A DNA stretch of 64,000 nucleotides from Cryptomeria japonica. Its lineage: Eukaryota > Streptophyta > Pinopsida > Cupressales > Cupressaceae. Each line of letters opens with the position of its first letter. Positions within the stretch are counted from its first letter, which is position 1. The notes beneath the pieces are model-generated. The model was not told the DNA's origin. It saw nothing but the letters and a program-made list of their open reading frames with translations, and made no database searches. The translations under genes and the position numbers were made by a program. The stretch spans positions 199,561,341 through 199,625,340 of the forward strand of contig NC_081408.1 in NCBI RefSeq assembly GCF_030272615.1, given 5' to 3'. Positions 1-12,930 of this stretch are shown in pieces.

Positions 1-454
1 CCTCTTACACAAACTTTGCATTACAACCTTCCATATATCTCAATACATCTTCCATATCCTAACATATTCTTTCATATTACAAAATGATCTAATCAACTGA
101 CCTATATACCCTTTACAATCCATCATGTCTTATGTTGGCATACAAAGATAATTACAAAATGAATATACATGTCGACTCAATTACATAAAAAAATGAATAT
201 CAAAATCAATTGCCGATGCCGGATCTCCCAAATGATGTCGGCCTTCTATACCAATAACCTGAATGTAAACCATGTCGGCCTGCAATGCTGGTAACCAACG
301 GATTCCTTCTAACCAGTGAAGATACCTATCGGTGTCGGTTCCAGTGCCAGTGAAGTGTCTGCCGATACACTAATAAACCAAAATATGAAGCCAAAACATG
401 TTGCCATCAATGACAACATATTGAAACCAATCAATTGAGTGCCAATTGCCAACA
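1..454 (-). mobile_element. Truncated copia-type LTR end at the window edge
   Basis: The segment resembles the right-hand part of the Cop-D LTR (for example the 'acaaactttgcat' stretch and 'catcaatgacaacata' near the end) and stops at CCAACA, a normal CA terminus. Immediately after it the LTR of Gyp-A begins, so it appears to be inserted at the edge of Gyp-A's 3' LTR. The rest lies outside the window, so it could be a solo LTR or a full element. Orientation is inferred from Cop-D. Confidence 0.45.
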
Positions 455-1715
455 TAATGTTGGTGGAATGGGATTCACTAGTCTAAACATGAAAAATAAG
501 AATCAAACCCATTCATAACAACTTACATTGGGGAAAGGATTAATAGGCCCAACTATAAACCTAAGGTAGATTTGAGCACAATGATTGTTCACTTCGATTT
601 TTGTTGATTTATTGTAATTCTATAATATAGAATGATTGAATGCAAGAACTAGGGCTAATGACATGCAAAATTGAGAGTAATTAGCATAAAAAAGATATTG
701 ATTAGATATTTAGACTTTGAATATATATTTGGAAATGAGATTTACAACAAAACTCATATCTATAATTTAAGCCCAAAAGTGTTTGAATATGTTATGGGCA
801 TTAATGTCCTCAAGGTGTCCAATGTATATATTGATAACAAATTTGAGATTAGGATATTTCTTATAATATCCTCCTAAAGTATTGTCAAAAAAGTCTTAGA
901 TGTATTCAGTGATTACCACTATCCATGGTTTTGTACTTCTTCAAAATCTAGTTCTCTTTGTTTCAATTTGCACTTTCTGGATCTATATTCCTTCTCTGCT
1001 AAATTTGAAACCTGCACACACAAGAGAGTAAAAATTGTGTTGGGTTAATAGGGATTTGTCTAGGTCAAATCCTAGTTGGGAATTAACCCTATAATGATGA
1101 ATAAATAGAAAAGACAACTTACCCTTGTAGGGTAGAGGCTAGATCTAGAAATGAAATGTATACCTTCCTTTATGAATCTCCTTTGACTTGAAGTCTTCAT
1201 AAAGAGGTTGATGTTGCTATGGAGGACTCATGCATGAATTTACATAAAATTGATCATGGATTCTATCTTGAATGCTTGAAAATATAAATACTCAACCTCT
1301 ACTTCCATACCTTTACGATGCTTGATTTCTTGCTCTTGATTGAAAGTCTTAATGTCGAGTAAATTCCTTGATGAGAGATGTTTCAAATGTGGGGATGAGA
1401 CTTTTGTTTATACCCATCCTCACAAAATGTATCAAAAATTACAAAGAAGACTAACATTGGATATAATTTCTCATTCAACTTTGTTGTCCATTAGAGGGTA
1501 CAAATTTGGGCCCATTTGGCCTAGAGTATGATGCTAAGCACTCTAGTCTAGTCCTTTTGGACTTGGAAAAGGTCAAGAAACATGAATAGAAAAGGATAGG
1601 TCATAGGCCTGAAACTAGTTTGAGAAGAATTAGGCATAATCAAAGCATAGAAGGAAGGAACAATAAAGTGAGACCCAAATTAACATGAAATTGTACGAGG
1701 ATAGAATTTACAACA
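455..1715 (-). repeat. Gyp-A 3' LTR
   Basis: This is a diverged direct copy of 26008-27348. Both begin with GGTGGAATGGGATT, share 'cattcayaacaacttacattgggg' type text and the 'cttcaaaat..gttct' block, and end at a stretch like 'gaaattgtaygaggata'. On the plus strand it ends ACAACA next to a C-rich tract (about 1721-1735), which is a minus-strand purine tract suited to priming plus-strand DNA. Short ORFs inside it are not genes. Confidence 0.65.
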
Positions 1716-1884
1716 CTATATTTATCCCCACTTTAACGAGAGTATGAAATTATACTTATACTCTTGGTAAACTACAAAATATCATCAAAATAATTTCACC
1801 AAGACATTAAAGAGACAATATACACCAAGCCCCCAATGACTTAGGATCTCATTAGTCTAAAACATCAAGATAACATGAGCAACA
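1716..1884 (-). other. Gyp-A 3' noncoding end, up to the Cop-B insertion
   Basis: No coding signal. It includes a minus-strand purine-rich tract near 1725-1735 (candidate polypurine tract) and 'accaagcccccaatgac', the complement of a GGGGGCTTGG tract. It ends with CAACA (1880-1884), the left target duplication of Cop-B. Confidence 0.45.
1880..1884. repeat. Cop-B left target-site duplication, CAACA
   Basis: The 5-bp CAACA here is repeated at 9492-9496 directly after the right LTR. A perfect 5-bp duplication is standard for copia integration and fixes both element ends. Confidence 0.9.
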
Positions 1885-3377
1885 TGTTGGCATTTCAGTA
1901 GAAAGAAAGATTGTTGATATTCATTAAGGATATTGAGAAGGTTGTTGAAGATTATTTGATATAACTGAAGAAGGATGATAACTATCTTTATAACATTATT
2001 TTGTCATTGATGTCAAGAAATTGATTTTCTGATTCAGTATGATGTTGCCATATCTTGAGAAGATTGATTTGAAGAGAATTAAGATGTCGGTAAAGACAAA
2101 AAGAATGTGATGAATAAGGGGAGAAATAAGTTATTCATTGGGAAACTATTACCAAGTTAGACAATGATGAGATCATAATGTTTAGATTGTTTTGATATCC
2201 TATAAATGTTGTTGATTGTAAGGTTAATACTATACTATGTCACTAAGTAAAGAACCTAGTCGGTAAACCCTAAGGTTATCGATATTGGTTAATGAAGGCA
2301 AAATGTCTACCGAGTAAAGTTTAGTATTTACTGAGTTGCAACCGAGTTATGACAGATCACATTGGATGGATAAAAGAATTATTTAATGAAGGACAATGAT
2401 TAGCTGGAGATGTATAAATGATTGGTATGCCGCCCATAAAGTTTGTTAAGGATCTATGGCAAAGGAAAATCGGCAGGAAGATCTACAACACAAATTGAAC
2501 CACAATAACCTAGCATAAGTTCCAAGAAAGGAATGCAAGTCCCTAGGTGAGGTAAAACATTTTCAGATTGAAGGATACATTGAACCTAGTCAAGATTGAA
2601 AATCTGATGGCTAAGATTGATCATGGGAAATGTGATCAAGGAGATTTAGCGGTTAGCAATTGTTTATAAATAAGGAATTGCTAATAAACAATGTATGCAG
2701 GCAAGTGTAAGCATAGGGATGCTACATAGTGATTACCGAGCATAGAAGCTTGAAGACCTATTTGAATAATAGAGTAAGGAGCCTAGTAGAGGGACAAGAT
2801 AAGTCCTATGACAAGATTGTTTTGAGAAAATAAGATCTTCTTTAGCATTTTAGATGTGAAGTTGTAGATATATTTTATTACTGTTATTTTGTAAGTGACA
2901 AGAAATCTCTTAACCGAGTGGACTTAACAGTCTTCTTTGTAAACCCTCTAGCAAGGTAACATTCTAAATGAGTGTTTGAAATCCTTTGACAAGGTCACTT
3001 CTAACAAAGTGAAGATCCTAATAGATCTAAGAAAAATCCCTTAACCGGGTCACATCTAGCAATGTGTTTGTAATCTCTAACAGGATTTGCTTTGAACCGA
3101 GCATACTCTAGAAGAGTATATTTCTTAGTGGATCCGAAATCCCACAATGGTTTTTCCCTATTTGGGTTTCCATGTTAAATCTGGTGTTATATGTGTTATG
3201 ATGATTATGTGTTTATGAGTTTGCATGTTTAGCAGTTTTTGGTTATATTGCTGAAGTATAAGTTATCAAGGTTGAATCTGTTGATTTTATGGAAGATTAA
3301 GTTTGTATGATTCACCCCCCCCTCTCATCTTGTTAGCTATTGGCAACTATACTTTACATTTAGTATCAGAACATACA
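1885..3377 (+). repeat. Cop-B 5' LTR
   Basis: Starts TGTTGGCATTTCAG and ends CATACA. It is 1493 bp and nearly identical to 7973-9491. It holds a TATA box (2665-2672) and, at 3148-3176, the TGGTTTTTCCC..TTGGGTTTCCA block that recurs in the other copia LTRs of this window, probably in R/U5. Confidence 0.93.
2665..2672 (+). promoter_or_regulatory. TATA box of the Cop-B LTR
   Basis: TATAAATA lies about 780 bp into the LTR and is conserved in the 3' LTR near 8783-8790. It is the best candidate for the element promoter. The transcription start is not determined. Confidence 0.5.
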
Positions 3378-3379
3378 AT

Positions 3380-3391
3380 TGGTATCAGAGC
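3380..3391 (+). other. Primer-binding site, initiator tRNA-Met
   Basis: TGGTATCAGAGC is the usual plant complement of the 3' end of initiator methionine tRNA, 2 bp after the LTR end. This site primes minus-strand DNA synthesis. Confidence 0.9.
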
Positions 3392-3441
3392 TTTGGACTC
3401 CAAAAGAAAAGTTTAAAGGTAGTTGAGGCAAAGATCCGAAG

Positions 3442-6400
3442 ATGTATAAAAGGGATGCACCGAAGCTGAACAAGTCAAGTTTATCCACATGGCAGAAAAG
3501 GATGAAGCTGCATTTATCAGGAATTGGAGAATATGCAAAATATTATTTGGAGAATGATTACATACCACCAAGCACCAACCCAATGACCTTGGAAGAAATT
3601 AAGGCAAAGCAAGAACATATTCAAGCTATGATTGAAATAACATCAGGATTGACCGACTCAGAGTTTAATGATCTAGAAGGTTGTAATGATGCAAAAGCAA
3701 TGTGGACCAAGCTTATATCTATGTATGGCGGTGATGAACATATTCAAAGAGCAAAAGTAGATAGTCTAAGAGGACAAATTGAATCCATGAGAATGAATGA
3801 AGGTGAGAACGTAACCCAAAACAGTACAAGACTAAAGGAGATTGTTAATCAAATTAAAGGAGCGGGTGGAACTATTGAAGAAAAGGATGTAACAAGTAAG
3901 TTGTTGAGAACCCTTCTACCAGCTTATGCTATTTGAGTCTCTGCAATCAATGAATTGAGGTCTGTACCTAATATGCCAGTTTCCTTGGATGCTACTATTG
4001 GTAAGCTACATGCATTTGAGTTAAGTAATTTTAATAACAGTGGGTCTTTGGTAAATAAAGTAGAATCTGCATTCAGTTCTTTTCATATTGGTGAATCTGA
4101 TGATTACAATGATAGAATAAGTAAGTACTCTGAAGGGAATCACAGTGGAGCAAGTGAAAGATTTTGTAAGAACATGGAAGAAGTACACAAACTGTATGAG
4201 GAAATCAAGAAGCAAGAAGAGTTTGAAGCATTATTAGCCAGAAGGTTACTGAGAGGAAAATGTAAGTATAAAGGAAAGCTACCTTTAAAATGTTTCAATT
4301 ATGATAAGATAGGACATATGGCTTCTAACTACCTTGATAAGGAATCTAGTGAAAAGAGAGAATACCGAGATAACAGGTAGAAAGACAACCAATACATAGG
4401 ACACCGAGACTTCAGAAGGAGAGATAGAAAGACATGTCTAGTAGTTGATGAGGAATCCAACGATGACAAATCTGATGAAACTGATACTAAGGAAGTTGTT
4501 TATGTGGCTATTAAAGATGGATTTGATGAAGAAAGGTATGAAGAAAAAGCCCTAATATATCGCATAAATAATAATGACTCTTGGATCATAGACAATGGAT
4601 GCTCACATCATATGATAGGTGATAAACACAAGTTTGTTAAATTAGAAGACTATGATGGAAGCTATGTAAGATTTGGTAATGATGCACCATGTCCTGTGAA
4701 AGGTAAAGGATCTATAACACTTCTTGACAATGCTAAATGTGATGATGTATATTGGGTTGAAGGATTGAAATACAATTTGTTGAGCGTAGCACAGTTAAAC
4801 AATACAAGATACCGAATAGAATTTTAGAAAGGAATTGTCAAAGTTCATGACAAGCATGGAAAGTTAGTTGCTACCAGGACACAAACAAAAGGTAATACAT
4901 TTCATCTTGAGTCAACTCGGAACAAATGTCTATATGCAAAAATAGAAGATACCTGGTTATGGCATAAAAGGTTTTGTCATGTAAATTTTGATAATCTAAC
5001 CAAAATAAGTAAGAAGCACTGAGTAAGAGGTCTACCGAGTCTTGAAAAACCTGAGAATGCTATGTGTCGAGGATGCCAGATGGGTAAGATGACAAGATCA
5101 ATCTTTACAAGTAAGTCCTACACTTCTAAAGGAATTTTAGATCTAGTACACACTGATCTTTGTGGTCCTATGAAAGTTCAAAGTTATTATGGTGATAAAT
5201 ATTTCATATTATTTGTGGATGATTACTCAAGGATGATGTTAGTTATGTTTTTAAAAGAAAAATCAGAAGCTTTTCAAATGTTTAAATGGTACAAGGCAAG
5301 AGTTGAAAATGAAATAGGAAGACAATTGAAATGTCTTAGATCTGATAGAGGAGAGTTCACCTCTGATGAATTTAACTTATTTTGCAATGATCATGGTATA
5401 AAAAGGCAAGTATCTGCACCAAGAACACCACAACAAAATGGGATAGCCAAGAGAAGAAACAAATCAATTGTGGATTGTGCCAGAACCTTGATGATAGAAA
5501 AAAGGGTACCTCAAACATTTTGGAGAGAAGCAATCAGCACTACAGTTTCCACCCTGAATCAAGTTCAATTGAAGAAAGGAACTATGAAGACACCATATGA
5601 GATCTGGTATGACAAGAAACGTAATGTAAGTTATTTTAAAATCTTTGGAAAAAATGATATGTTCACAAAGATGACAGAAATGGAAAGTTTGATTAGAAAA
5701 GTGAAGAAGGAACATTTCTTGGTTATTCTTCTAGAAGTAAAGCATTTAAATGTCTGATCAAATCATCTAATAAAATAATGGAAAGTGCAAATATGAAAAT
5801 TGATGAATTTGCAAAAAGAAATGATGAAGGAAATTCCAAAGAACCAGAAGATTATGAAGAATTCGTTTATGTTCAACCAAGAAGTCCTACCGAGAAACCT
5901 GCTGAAGAAAATGAAGATAATGTCCAGTTACCGAGTGATGAAGAAGATCATACAGAACCTACCGATCCTATATTAGCCAAATATGTCAGAAGACATCATG
6001 CATCAAGTCATATTATAGGAGATAAGGATGATCCAGTGATGACAAGGAACAAACTGAGACAAAACACATGTCCAATATTTGAATTTGAACCGAGAATAGT
6101 AAAAGAGGCATTTAACAGTGAAGATTGGGTAAATGCTATGATAGAAGAGATTGATCAAATCAAGAAGAATGACACATGGACACATAGGTCATTTGAAATA
6201 AAGCAAGACTAGTTTGCAAAGGTTATGCCCAAGAAGAAGGAATAGATTATGGTGAGACTTTTGCACTTGTGGCTAGACTTGAGGGAGTAAGAACATTGTT
6301 GGCATATGCTACTTTCAAAAATTTCAAGGTATATCAAATGGATGTTAAATCTGCATTTTTGAATGGTATACTAGAAGAAGAAGTTTATATAGAACAACTT

Positions 6401-7552
6401 GAAGAATTTGTTGAAGACAGGAGTAAAGATCAGGTATGCAAATTGAACAAAACTTTATATGGTCTGAAACAAGCACCTAGAGCATGGTATGAGAGACTGC
6501 ACTCTTACTTAATCAAAATTGGTTTTATAAGGACAAGTGAAAACAACAATATGTATATGAAGAATGATGAGGATAATGGAATACTGATCTCAGCCATATT
6601 TGTTGATGATATTATATTTTGTGGAAATGACTCTTTATGCAAGAATTTTGAAAATGAAATGTGCAAAGAATTTGAGATGTCATTAATCGGTGAGATAAAG
6701 TATTTTATAGATTTACAGATACTGTAAATGAAAGATGAGATTTTCATTACTCAATCCAAGTACATAAAGGAAATCTTGAAGAAATTTGGAATGGAGGATT
6801 CTAAACCAATAAGTACTCCTATGACTACTAACTGTAAACTATCAAAGAATGATGAATCTGCATCTGTTGATGAGACACTTTACCGATCTATGATTAGAAA
6901 GTTGCAATATGTTGTGCATAGTAGACCGGATATAGCACATGCAGTAGGTATTATTGCAAGATTCTCTGCAGATCCCAAGGAAACCCATATGACAACAATC
7001 AAGAGAATTTTCAGATACCTGAGAGGCATTGAAGATTATGGCTTAGTATATGAAAAGAGGAATAATTTTGATTTAAAAGTTTATATTGATGTTGATTGGG
7101 CAGGGAACATAGATGATAGGAAAAGAACAAGTGGTGGAGGTTTCTTTTTAGGAGAAAGAATAGTGAGTTGGCTTAGTAAGAAAAAAAGATGTATTTCATA
7201 GTCAATAGCAGAAGCTGAATATGTTGCTGCAACATTGAATTGTACCAATATAGCATGGATCAAACAACTGTTGGAAGGTATAAATGAGAAAGTTATTGAG
7301 CTAGTTACTATATTCTGTGATAGTACTAGTGCCATTAACATTTCAAAGATTCTAGTAATGCACTCTAAGACAAAGCATATATCTATAAAGTATCATTATC
7401 TCAGAGAAGAAGTTCAACAGAAGAAAGTTGTGCTAAAATATATCAGTTCAAAGGAGCAATTAGCAGACATCTTCACGAAGCCATTGCCAAGGGACACTTT
7501 TGAGTATCTCAGAAGCAAGTTAGGGGTCCTACCCCTATCTTCCACTCACTGA
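3442..7552 (+). pseudogene. Cop-B gag-pol pseudogene
   Basis: Gag starts MYKRDAPKLNKSS at 3442 and runs in frame 1 to a TGA at 3934-3936, then on to a TAG at 4378-4380. The CCHC knuckle (4291-4332) has Tyr in place of its second and last Cys. Protease has IDNG at about 4588-4599 where DSG is usual. Integrase keeps its first Asp (HTDLCGP) and second Asp (RSDRGEF), but the catalytic Glu is Lys (AAG, 5449-5451). Frame 1 passes to frame 3 near 5650. In reverse transcriptase about 90 bp are missing near 6190-6210, after which frame 2 carries FVDDIIFCG (about 6600), a stop at 6725-6727, RNase H (YIDVDWAGN; stop 7199-7201) and the terminal DIFTKPLPR. The usual single polyprotein is about 1300 residues; this one cannot be made. 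Confidence 0.92.
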
Positions 7553-7972
7553 CCGAGTTTGATGAAAGCATAAATTTGATGAATCTACATAATATTATGT
7601 GTGGATTGATGCTGATTTACACACTTTAGAAGGTTTTCTAAAGGAGTGTAGGAAATAGTGAATAGAGACAAGTTGCTCTGACCGAGACTGAGATGATATA
7701 TAGCAAGGCAAATCACTTCACAGGGGAAGAAATCATGATTTAATTCTTTTACTTTTTGGAATTGTTGTCAAAGGGGGAGAAGACTAAATGGTTGACTGAA
7801 TGGTAAAGCCCTAAATGAAGACTAATGACAGGGGGAGAAGACTTCAGAAGATTTTAACAGCTCAAGGATAATAGGAGAAGTCTAACAACAATCTGAATCT
7901 AAATCAATTTGAATATCTTGTTGGTATTACCATTTAAAAGTTGGTTTTGCCATCAATGCCAAAGGGGGAGAT
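7553..7972 (+). other. Cop-B 3' untranslated region and polypurine tract
   Basis: Noncoding, with three purine tracts of the same type: AAAGGGGGAGAAGA near 7769, CAGGGGGAGAAGA near 7829, and AAAGGGGGAGAT at 7961-7972. Only the last touches the 3' LTR and should be the plus-strand primer. Confidence 0.8.
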
Positions 7973-9491
7973 TGTTGGCATTTCAGTAGAAAGAAAGATT
8001 GTTGATACGCATTAAGGATATTGAGAAGGTTGTTGAAGATTATTTGATATAACTGAAGAAGGATGATAACTATCTTTATAACATTATTTTGTCATTGATG
8101 TCAAGAAATTGATTTTCTGATTCAGTATGATGTTTCTATATCTTGAGAAGATTGATTTGAAGAGAATTAAGATGTCGGTAAAAGACAGAGAAAGAATGTG
8201 ATGAATAAGGGGAGAAATAAGTTATTCAATGGGCAACTATTACCGAGTTAGACAATGATGAGATCATGATGTTTAGATTGTTTTGATATCCTACATATGT
8301 TGTTGATTGTAAGGTTAATACTATACTATGTCACTGAGCAAAGAACCTAGTTGGTAAACCCTAAGGAACCTAGTCGGTAAACCCTAAGGTTATCGATATC
8401 GATTAATGAAGGCGGAATGTCTACCGAGTAAATTTTAGTATTTACCGAGTTGCAACCGAGTTATGACAGATCACATTGGATGGATAAAATCATTATTTAA
8501 TGAAGGACAATTATTAGCTGGAGATGTATAAATGATTGGTATGCCGTGCATAAAGTTTGTTAATGATCTACTGCAAAGGAAAATTGGCAGAAAGATCTAC
8601 AACATAGATTGAACCGCAATAACCTAGTACAAGTTCCAAGAAAGGAATGCAAGTCCCTAGGTGAGGTAAAACGTTTTCAGATCGAAGGATACATTCAACC
8701 TAGTCAAGATTGAAGATCTGATGGCTAAGATTGATCATGGAAAATGTGATCAAGGAGATTTAGCGGTTAGCAAATTTTTATAAATAAGGAATTGTTAATA
8801 AATAATGTATGCGGGCAAGTGTAGGAACAAGGATGCTACATAGTGATTACCGAGCACAGAAGCTTGAAGACCTATTTGAATAATAGAGTAAGGAGCCTAG
8901 CAGAGGGACAAGATAAGTCCTATGACAAGATTGTTTTGAGCAAATAAGGATCTGCTTTAGCATTTTAGATGTGAAGTTGTAGATATATTTTATTACTGTT
9001 ATTTTGTAAGTGACAGGAAATCTCTTAACCGAGTGGACTTAACAGTCTTATTTGTAAACCCTCTAGCAAGGTAACATTCTAAATGAGTGTTTGAAATCCT
9101 TTGACAAGGTCACTTCTAACAAAGTGAAGATCCTAACAGATTTGAGGGAAATCCCTTAACCGGGTCACATCTAGCAATGTGTTTGTAATCTTTAACAGGA
9201 TTTTCTTTTAACCGAGCATACTCTAGAAGAGTATATTTCTTAGTGGGTCCAAAATCCCACAGTGGTTTTTCCCTATTTGGGTTTCCACGTTAAATCTGGT
9301 GTTATATGTGTTATGATGATTATGTGTTTATGAGTTTGCATGTTTAGCAGTTTTTGGTTATATTGCTGAAGTATGAGTTACTGAGGTTGAATCTATTGAT
9401 TTTATGGAAGATTAAGTTTGTATGACTCACCCCCCCTCTCATCTTGTTAGCTATTGGCATCTGTACTTTACATTTAGTATCAGAACTTACA
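7973..9491 (+). repeat. Cop-B 3' LTR
   Basis: Begins TGTTGGCATTTCAG and ends CTTACA, 1519 bp. It is 26 bp longer than the 5' LTR, mostly because of a 23-bp tandem duplication at 8343-8365/8366-8388. A short ORF overlapping its end on the minus strand is not a gene. Confidence 0.93.
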
Positions 9492-11599
9492 CAACACATG
9501 GAGAAAAGATATATGGCTTCTAGGTATAGTAAGGTGATTACAACACAAAAGTGTGTCATGTTTTAGGCAAACTTACCAGCACAAGTGAATTTAAGTAATT
9601 ATAACTAATAACTAAATTTAGTCAAACATATGGTCTATAAAGATTCATTATAGCTATCTTATATGTGGGCCACAACTTTTCTAATTGGAATTGTCTACTA
9701 AATGTATATTTTATACCACTTTGGGTCTAATTACCAATTTAATTTTATTTTTTGAAAAACTCGATGTTTCAATAACTCTTACTCTTATAAATAATAATTT
9801 TTTTTTGAAATGTAAAAATACCCTTTACAAGATGTATGAGTGAATTTTCCAAAATATATATCTTATAATATTTTAATTAGTTTTCATATTTTATATTTTA
9901 TTTTTATTGAAAGTAGGTCACCAACACTAAAATATAAGGTTGATTATCTTGTAAAGGAAAAATACTAAATTTTATCTAAATTTTTTGAAAAAATAAATGT
10001 ACTAGAGAAAAGAGTCTATGTCAAGATGATATAATTATTTTCTAATTTGGATAAATAATTAAGAAAGAAGGTGAGACCAAATGGAAATAGTTATATTTTA
10101 GTACACACAACTTTCAAATTTATTGAAAAATATATATACATAAAAAATAGCTAAAAATATAGTTTTGCACTAAAGTTTCAAGTTATCAATATACACAAAA
10201 AAATTGAAGAACAAAAGGTAAAATTTACTATATAAAGTGTGACACCTCGTGTAACTTCAATTTTAGCATTTTATCAACAACTAAATAATAGTGTTTACTT
10301 TATAAGAATGTATATTCAAATAATTTTTTAAACTTTAAAAAAAATTAAAAACATAAAATACACAAAAAATAATATATTTTATTAGTTTACATCATTTCAA
10401 AATTCAAAACATATATTTCACTTTTTATTGATTCAATTTAAAAAGTTGAATTAGCATTGGTCATTTCTTTTATAAAAGTGTGATACAACTTTGCACCAAG
10501 GAACTACTTACTACATATGAGCCATATGGGAAGAGAGAGATAAAGAAAAAAAATCTTGGTCTAGTAAGGAGTTGCTTACTATGAGTCATGTTAGCACCAA
10601 GTGAGATTACAAAGAAAAGATTTAGTTTGATACATAATCTAGAACAAAAAATTGACTACAAAATGGGTGATGTAGAATGCACCAAAGACAAAGATTACAA
10701 AATAAATTCTCAAATTGTAAATAAATCTAAAACAAGATTGAATATTGAAAAATTGGTGTTTTAGGGTACACCAAACATATCATGGTGTATGATCAAAGTG
10801 TACAAAAAAAACTCATGGTGTATAAATTAAAAGTAACATAGAGTGGTGTGAATGATCCCATAATAAAGCGATTGAGTATGCCTTACTAGGAGCAATGGAT
10901 TTAAGGTAACATACATAGATCCAAAAGAAAAGAATGTCACAACAATGAAATGCCCCCATGCATAGACAAAATAAAGGTGATGGTTCTCAAGATACAAAAG
11001 AGAGCACATAAGAGATCCACTATCTGGGGTCAATATGTGCATAAGATAAATCATGTATATCAAGTATGATTACAATGAATTAACCTCATTCCCCAAGTGG
11101 AACTACGAGAACAATGGAAGACAAGCACATAATATGAACACCACAAGTATTTTTGGGTCAACATGGAAGAGAATAAAAAGAGATATCTCAAGTCTTTGCA
11201 TCAGCCCCAAGTAGAACAAAATAACATTTACGAAAATAGCACATTTATGAAACAACATGAATATGAAATATAGAAGAAGTGAGATACAAATAGAGGAATG
11301 TCACAACAAATTTTTTCCCTTTGTTGCTTTGTTTTGACAGAGAAACAAAGGTCATCGAAAGAGAGATTAACATACAAAAAGGCATGCTAAGCATTACATC
11401 ATGGGGAACACATCACATGAAAGCAAGCACACAAAAGAATCTACTACATAAGTTAAGCTAGTTTAGAAAATCATCTACCTCTCAATCTTGGTTAAAATCA
11501 TTTAGGGGTAGTGGACAAGATGAAAGAGGAGCCACAACAATTATGGTAGATGGAGCTATGCTAGTTCCAAACAAAGATCATGCTCTAATGATGAATCAC
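9492..11599 (-). other. Gyp-A 3' region between linker and LTR; no gene seen
   Basis: Begins with the right CAACA copy (9492-9496). 9600-10500 is very AT-rich. 10500-11500 has scattered CCCCAAGT-type tracts (minus-strand ACTTGGGG), as in long 3' untranslated regions of Tat-like elements. Reverse transcriptase and integrase would be expected here, but I see neither in any frame. The 78-codon minus-strand ORF at 10827-11063 has no recognisable domain. Confidence 0.4.
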
Positions 11600-12265
11600 A
11601 GTGTGTGTCACTAGGAGTTCAAGTTAAAGATTTTGAAAAATATTAAAGATAAATCATGATTAATCTCAACAAATTCATACCTATCATTAGAATCATTAGT
11701 ATCCATACTATTATTATCAACATCATTATTCAAATTAATCACAATAGGAGATGAAGAAGAAAAATTATTTTGCATAGATAATTTTGATTTTGGATGAGAA
11801 TGATTAAGATAAAGCTCCTTGCTAGGGTTAGAAGAAGGTTGGGAAAATGGGACAAAGTTTCCATTTGATGGCTTAGGGGAGGATACACTTTGGGAAGAAA
11901 GATCATAAGCCTTGACATTACAATTTTTTCAGCATCCTCTCACACTACAATTTCTCTTGTTGTGAATTGAAGCTTGTGAAGGTTGGGGATCACTCAACAT
12001 AGGCTTCCTTTTTCCCTATGTAGAAGGAGGAACAAAAGAAACCTCACTAGATTGAGAGACATAGGATGCTAGGTATTTTTATCCTTGATCTTTATAATAT
12101 TTAGGAGGTGGAACCACAACATATATAGGAGGAATAAAAGAGGTAGGAAGAAGTCCAGGTCCAGGATGTAGATGTAGAATATCCATATCCATAGGTGAAG
12201 AATCATGAGTTCTACTTAAGGTTGATATTATTTAGATTTTAACTTTTTGATAGGATAGAAAAACA
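11600..12265 (-). pseudogene. Gyp-A pol linker remnant (between protease and RT)
   Basis: The minus-strand reading gives a Ser/Pro/Asn-rich low-complexity sequence with fragments such as FIPPIYVVVPPPKYY, KRKPMLSDPQPSQ and PIVINLNNDVDNN, interrupted by few stops. It has the character of the poorly conserved stretch that Tat-type gypsy elements carry between protease and reverse transcriptase, and it follows the protease fragment once the solo LTR at 12266-12930 is removed. The assignment rests on position and composition. Confidence 0.5.
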
Positions 12266-12930
12266 TGTTAGGAAATAATTATTTAAAACCACATTAATTT
12301 AAACCATTTCCTACATAACCCATGAGAGAAAATCATGCATACACACTTAAAAAATCACCATAATGCAAAGATCAAACATACAAGCCACGAGATATATCCT
12401 AGGAAAACCCTCAAGAGAGAAAAACCCAACCTTTGAAAGAATCCATACTCGACCATATTAATGAGCCATACATCACTTATAGAGTTACCATGAACACCCT
12501 TTAACCATCAAGCCCTCAAATGCATTCCTAGGTATCCAAGCATGAATCTACACATCCCATGCCATGCTCCACAAATGCAGTCCTCCAAATAACCCAATCC
12601 AACATTTGACAACCACAACCATAATACAACCTTAACCACTTAATATGTACTTGATTTTATAGACCCAAACTCAAAAAAATACAACTAGTGCTAAAGTAAA
12701 ACCATGCGATCACAACTAACCTTTCACCCCACATTTAATAATGGGTACTAAGTTTTCTCTTTTTAAATATCTTTCCCTAATATTAAATAACTATAATATA
12801 ATATTAAAATGTTACAATACAACATTACAATGGCCCAAAGAATATTCCAAAGGAAAATTTACATTTTATACGTCCATGTGCAACATCACATAATAAATAC
12901 AATAAGGTGCACAACACCTATTTCCCAACA
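12266..12930 (-). mobile_element. Solo copia LTR inside Gyp-A
   Basis: A 665-bp segment beginning TGTTAGGAAATA and ending TATTTCCCAACA, so the termini are inverted copies of each other (TGTTRGGAAATA). At 12399-12429 it carries, on the minus strand, the GGGTTTTTCTC..GGGTTTTCC block shared by the copia LTRs here. Gyp-A coding text resumes on both sides. The flanks AAACA and AAATG are only a weak target duplication (two transitions). Confidence 0.65.

Larger units (their letters stand above)
1885..9491 (+). mobile_element. Cop-B: complete but defective Ty1/copia retrotransposon
   Basis: A 7607-bp element with two long terminal repeats (1885-3377 and 7973-9491), flanked by CAACA. The domain order gag, protease, integrase, reverse transcriptase, RNase H is the copia order. 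It has a methionine-initiator tRNA primer site after the left LTR and a polypurine tract before the right one. The LTRs are still very alike by eye, so it is younger than Gyp-A, into whose 3' noncoding region it inserted. It is non-autonomous: the reading frame has several stops, two frameshifts and a deletion in reverse transcriptase, and key residues are changed in nucleocapsid, protease and integrase. Confidence 0.93.

Noticed and set aside
1340-1531. 63-codon ORF near the left end
   Set aside because: Lies in the Gyp-A LTR; the matching stretch at about 26920-27100 is not open.
3380-3391. tRNA-like sequence, also at 33803-33815 and 58708-58719
   Set aside because: These are 12-base primer-binding sites complementary to the tRNA end, not tRNA genes.
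10827-11063. 78-codon minus-strand ORF as a possible RT piece of Gyp-A
   Set aside because: None of the RT motifs (such as YVDD or GYNQI) is present.
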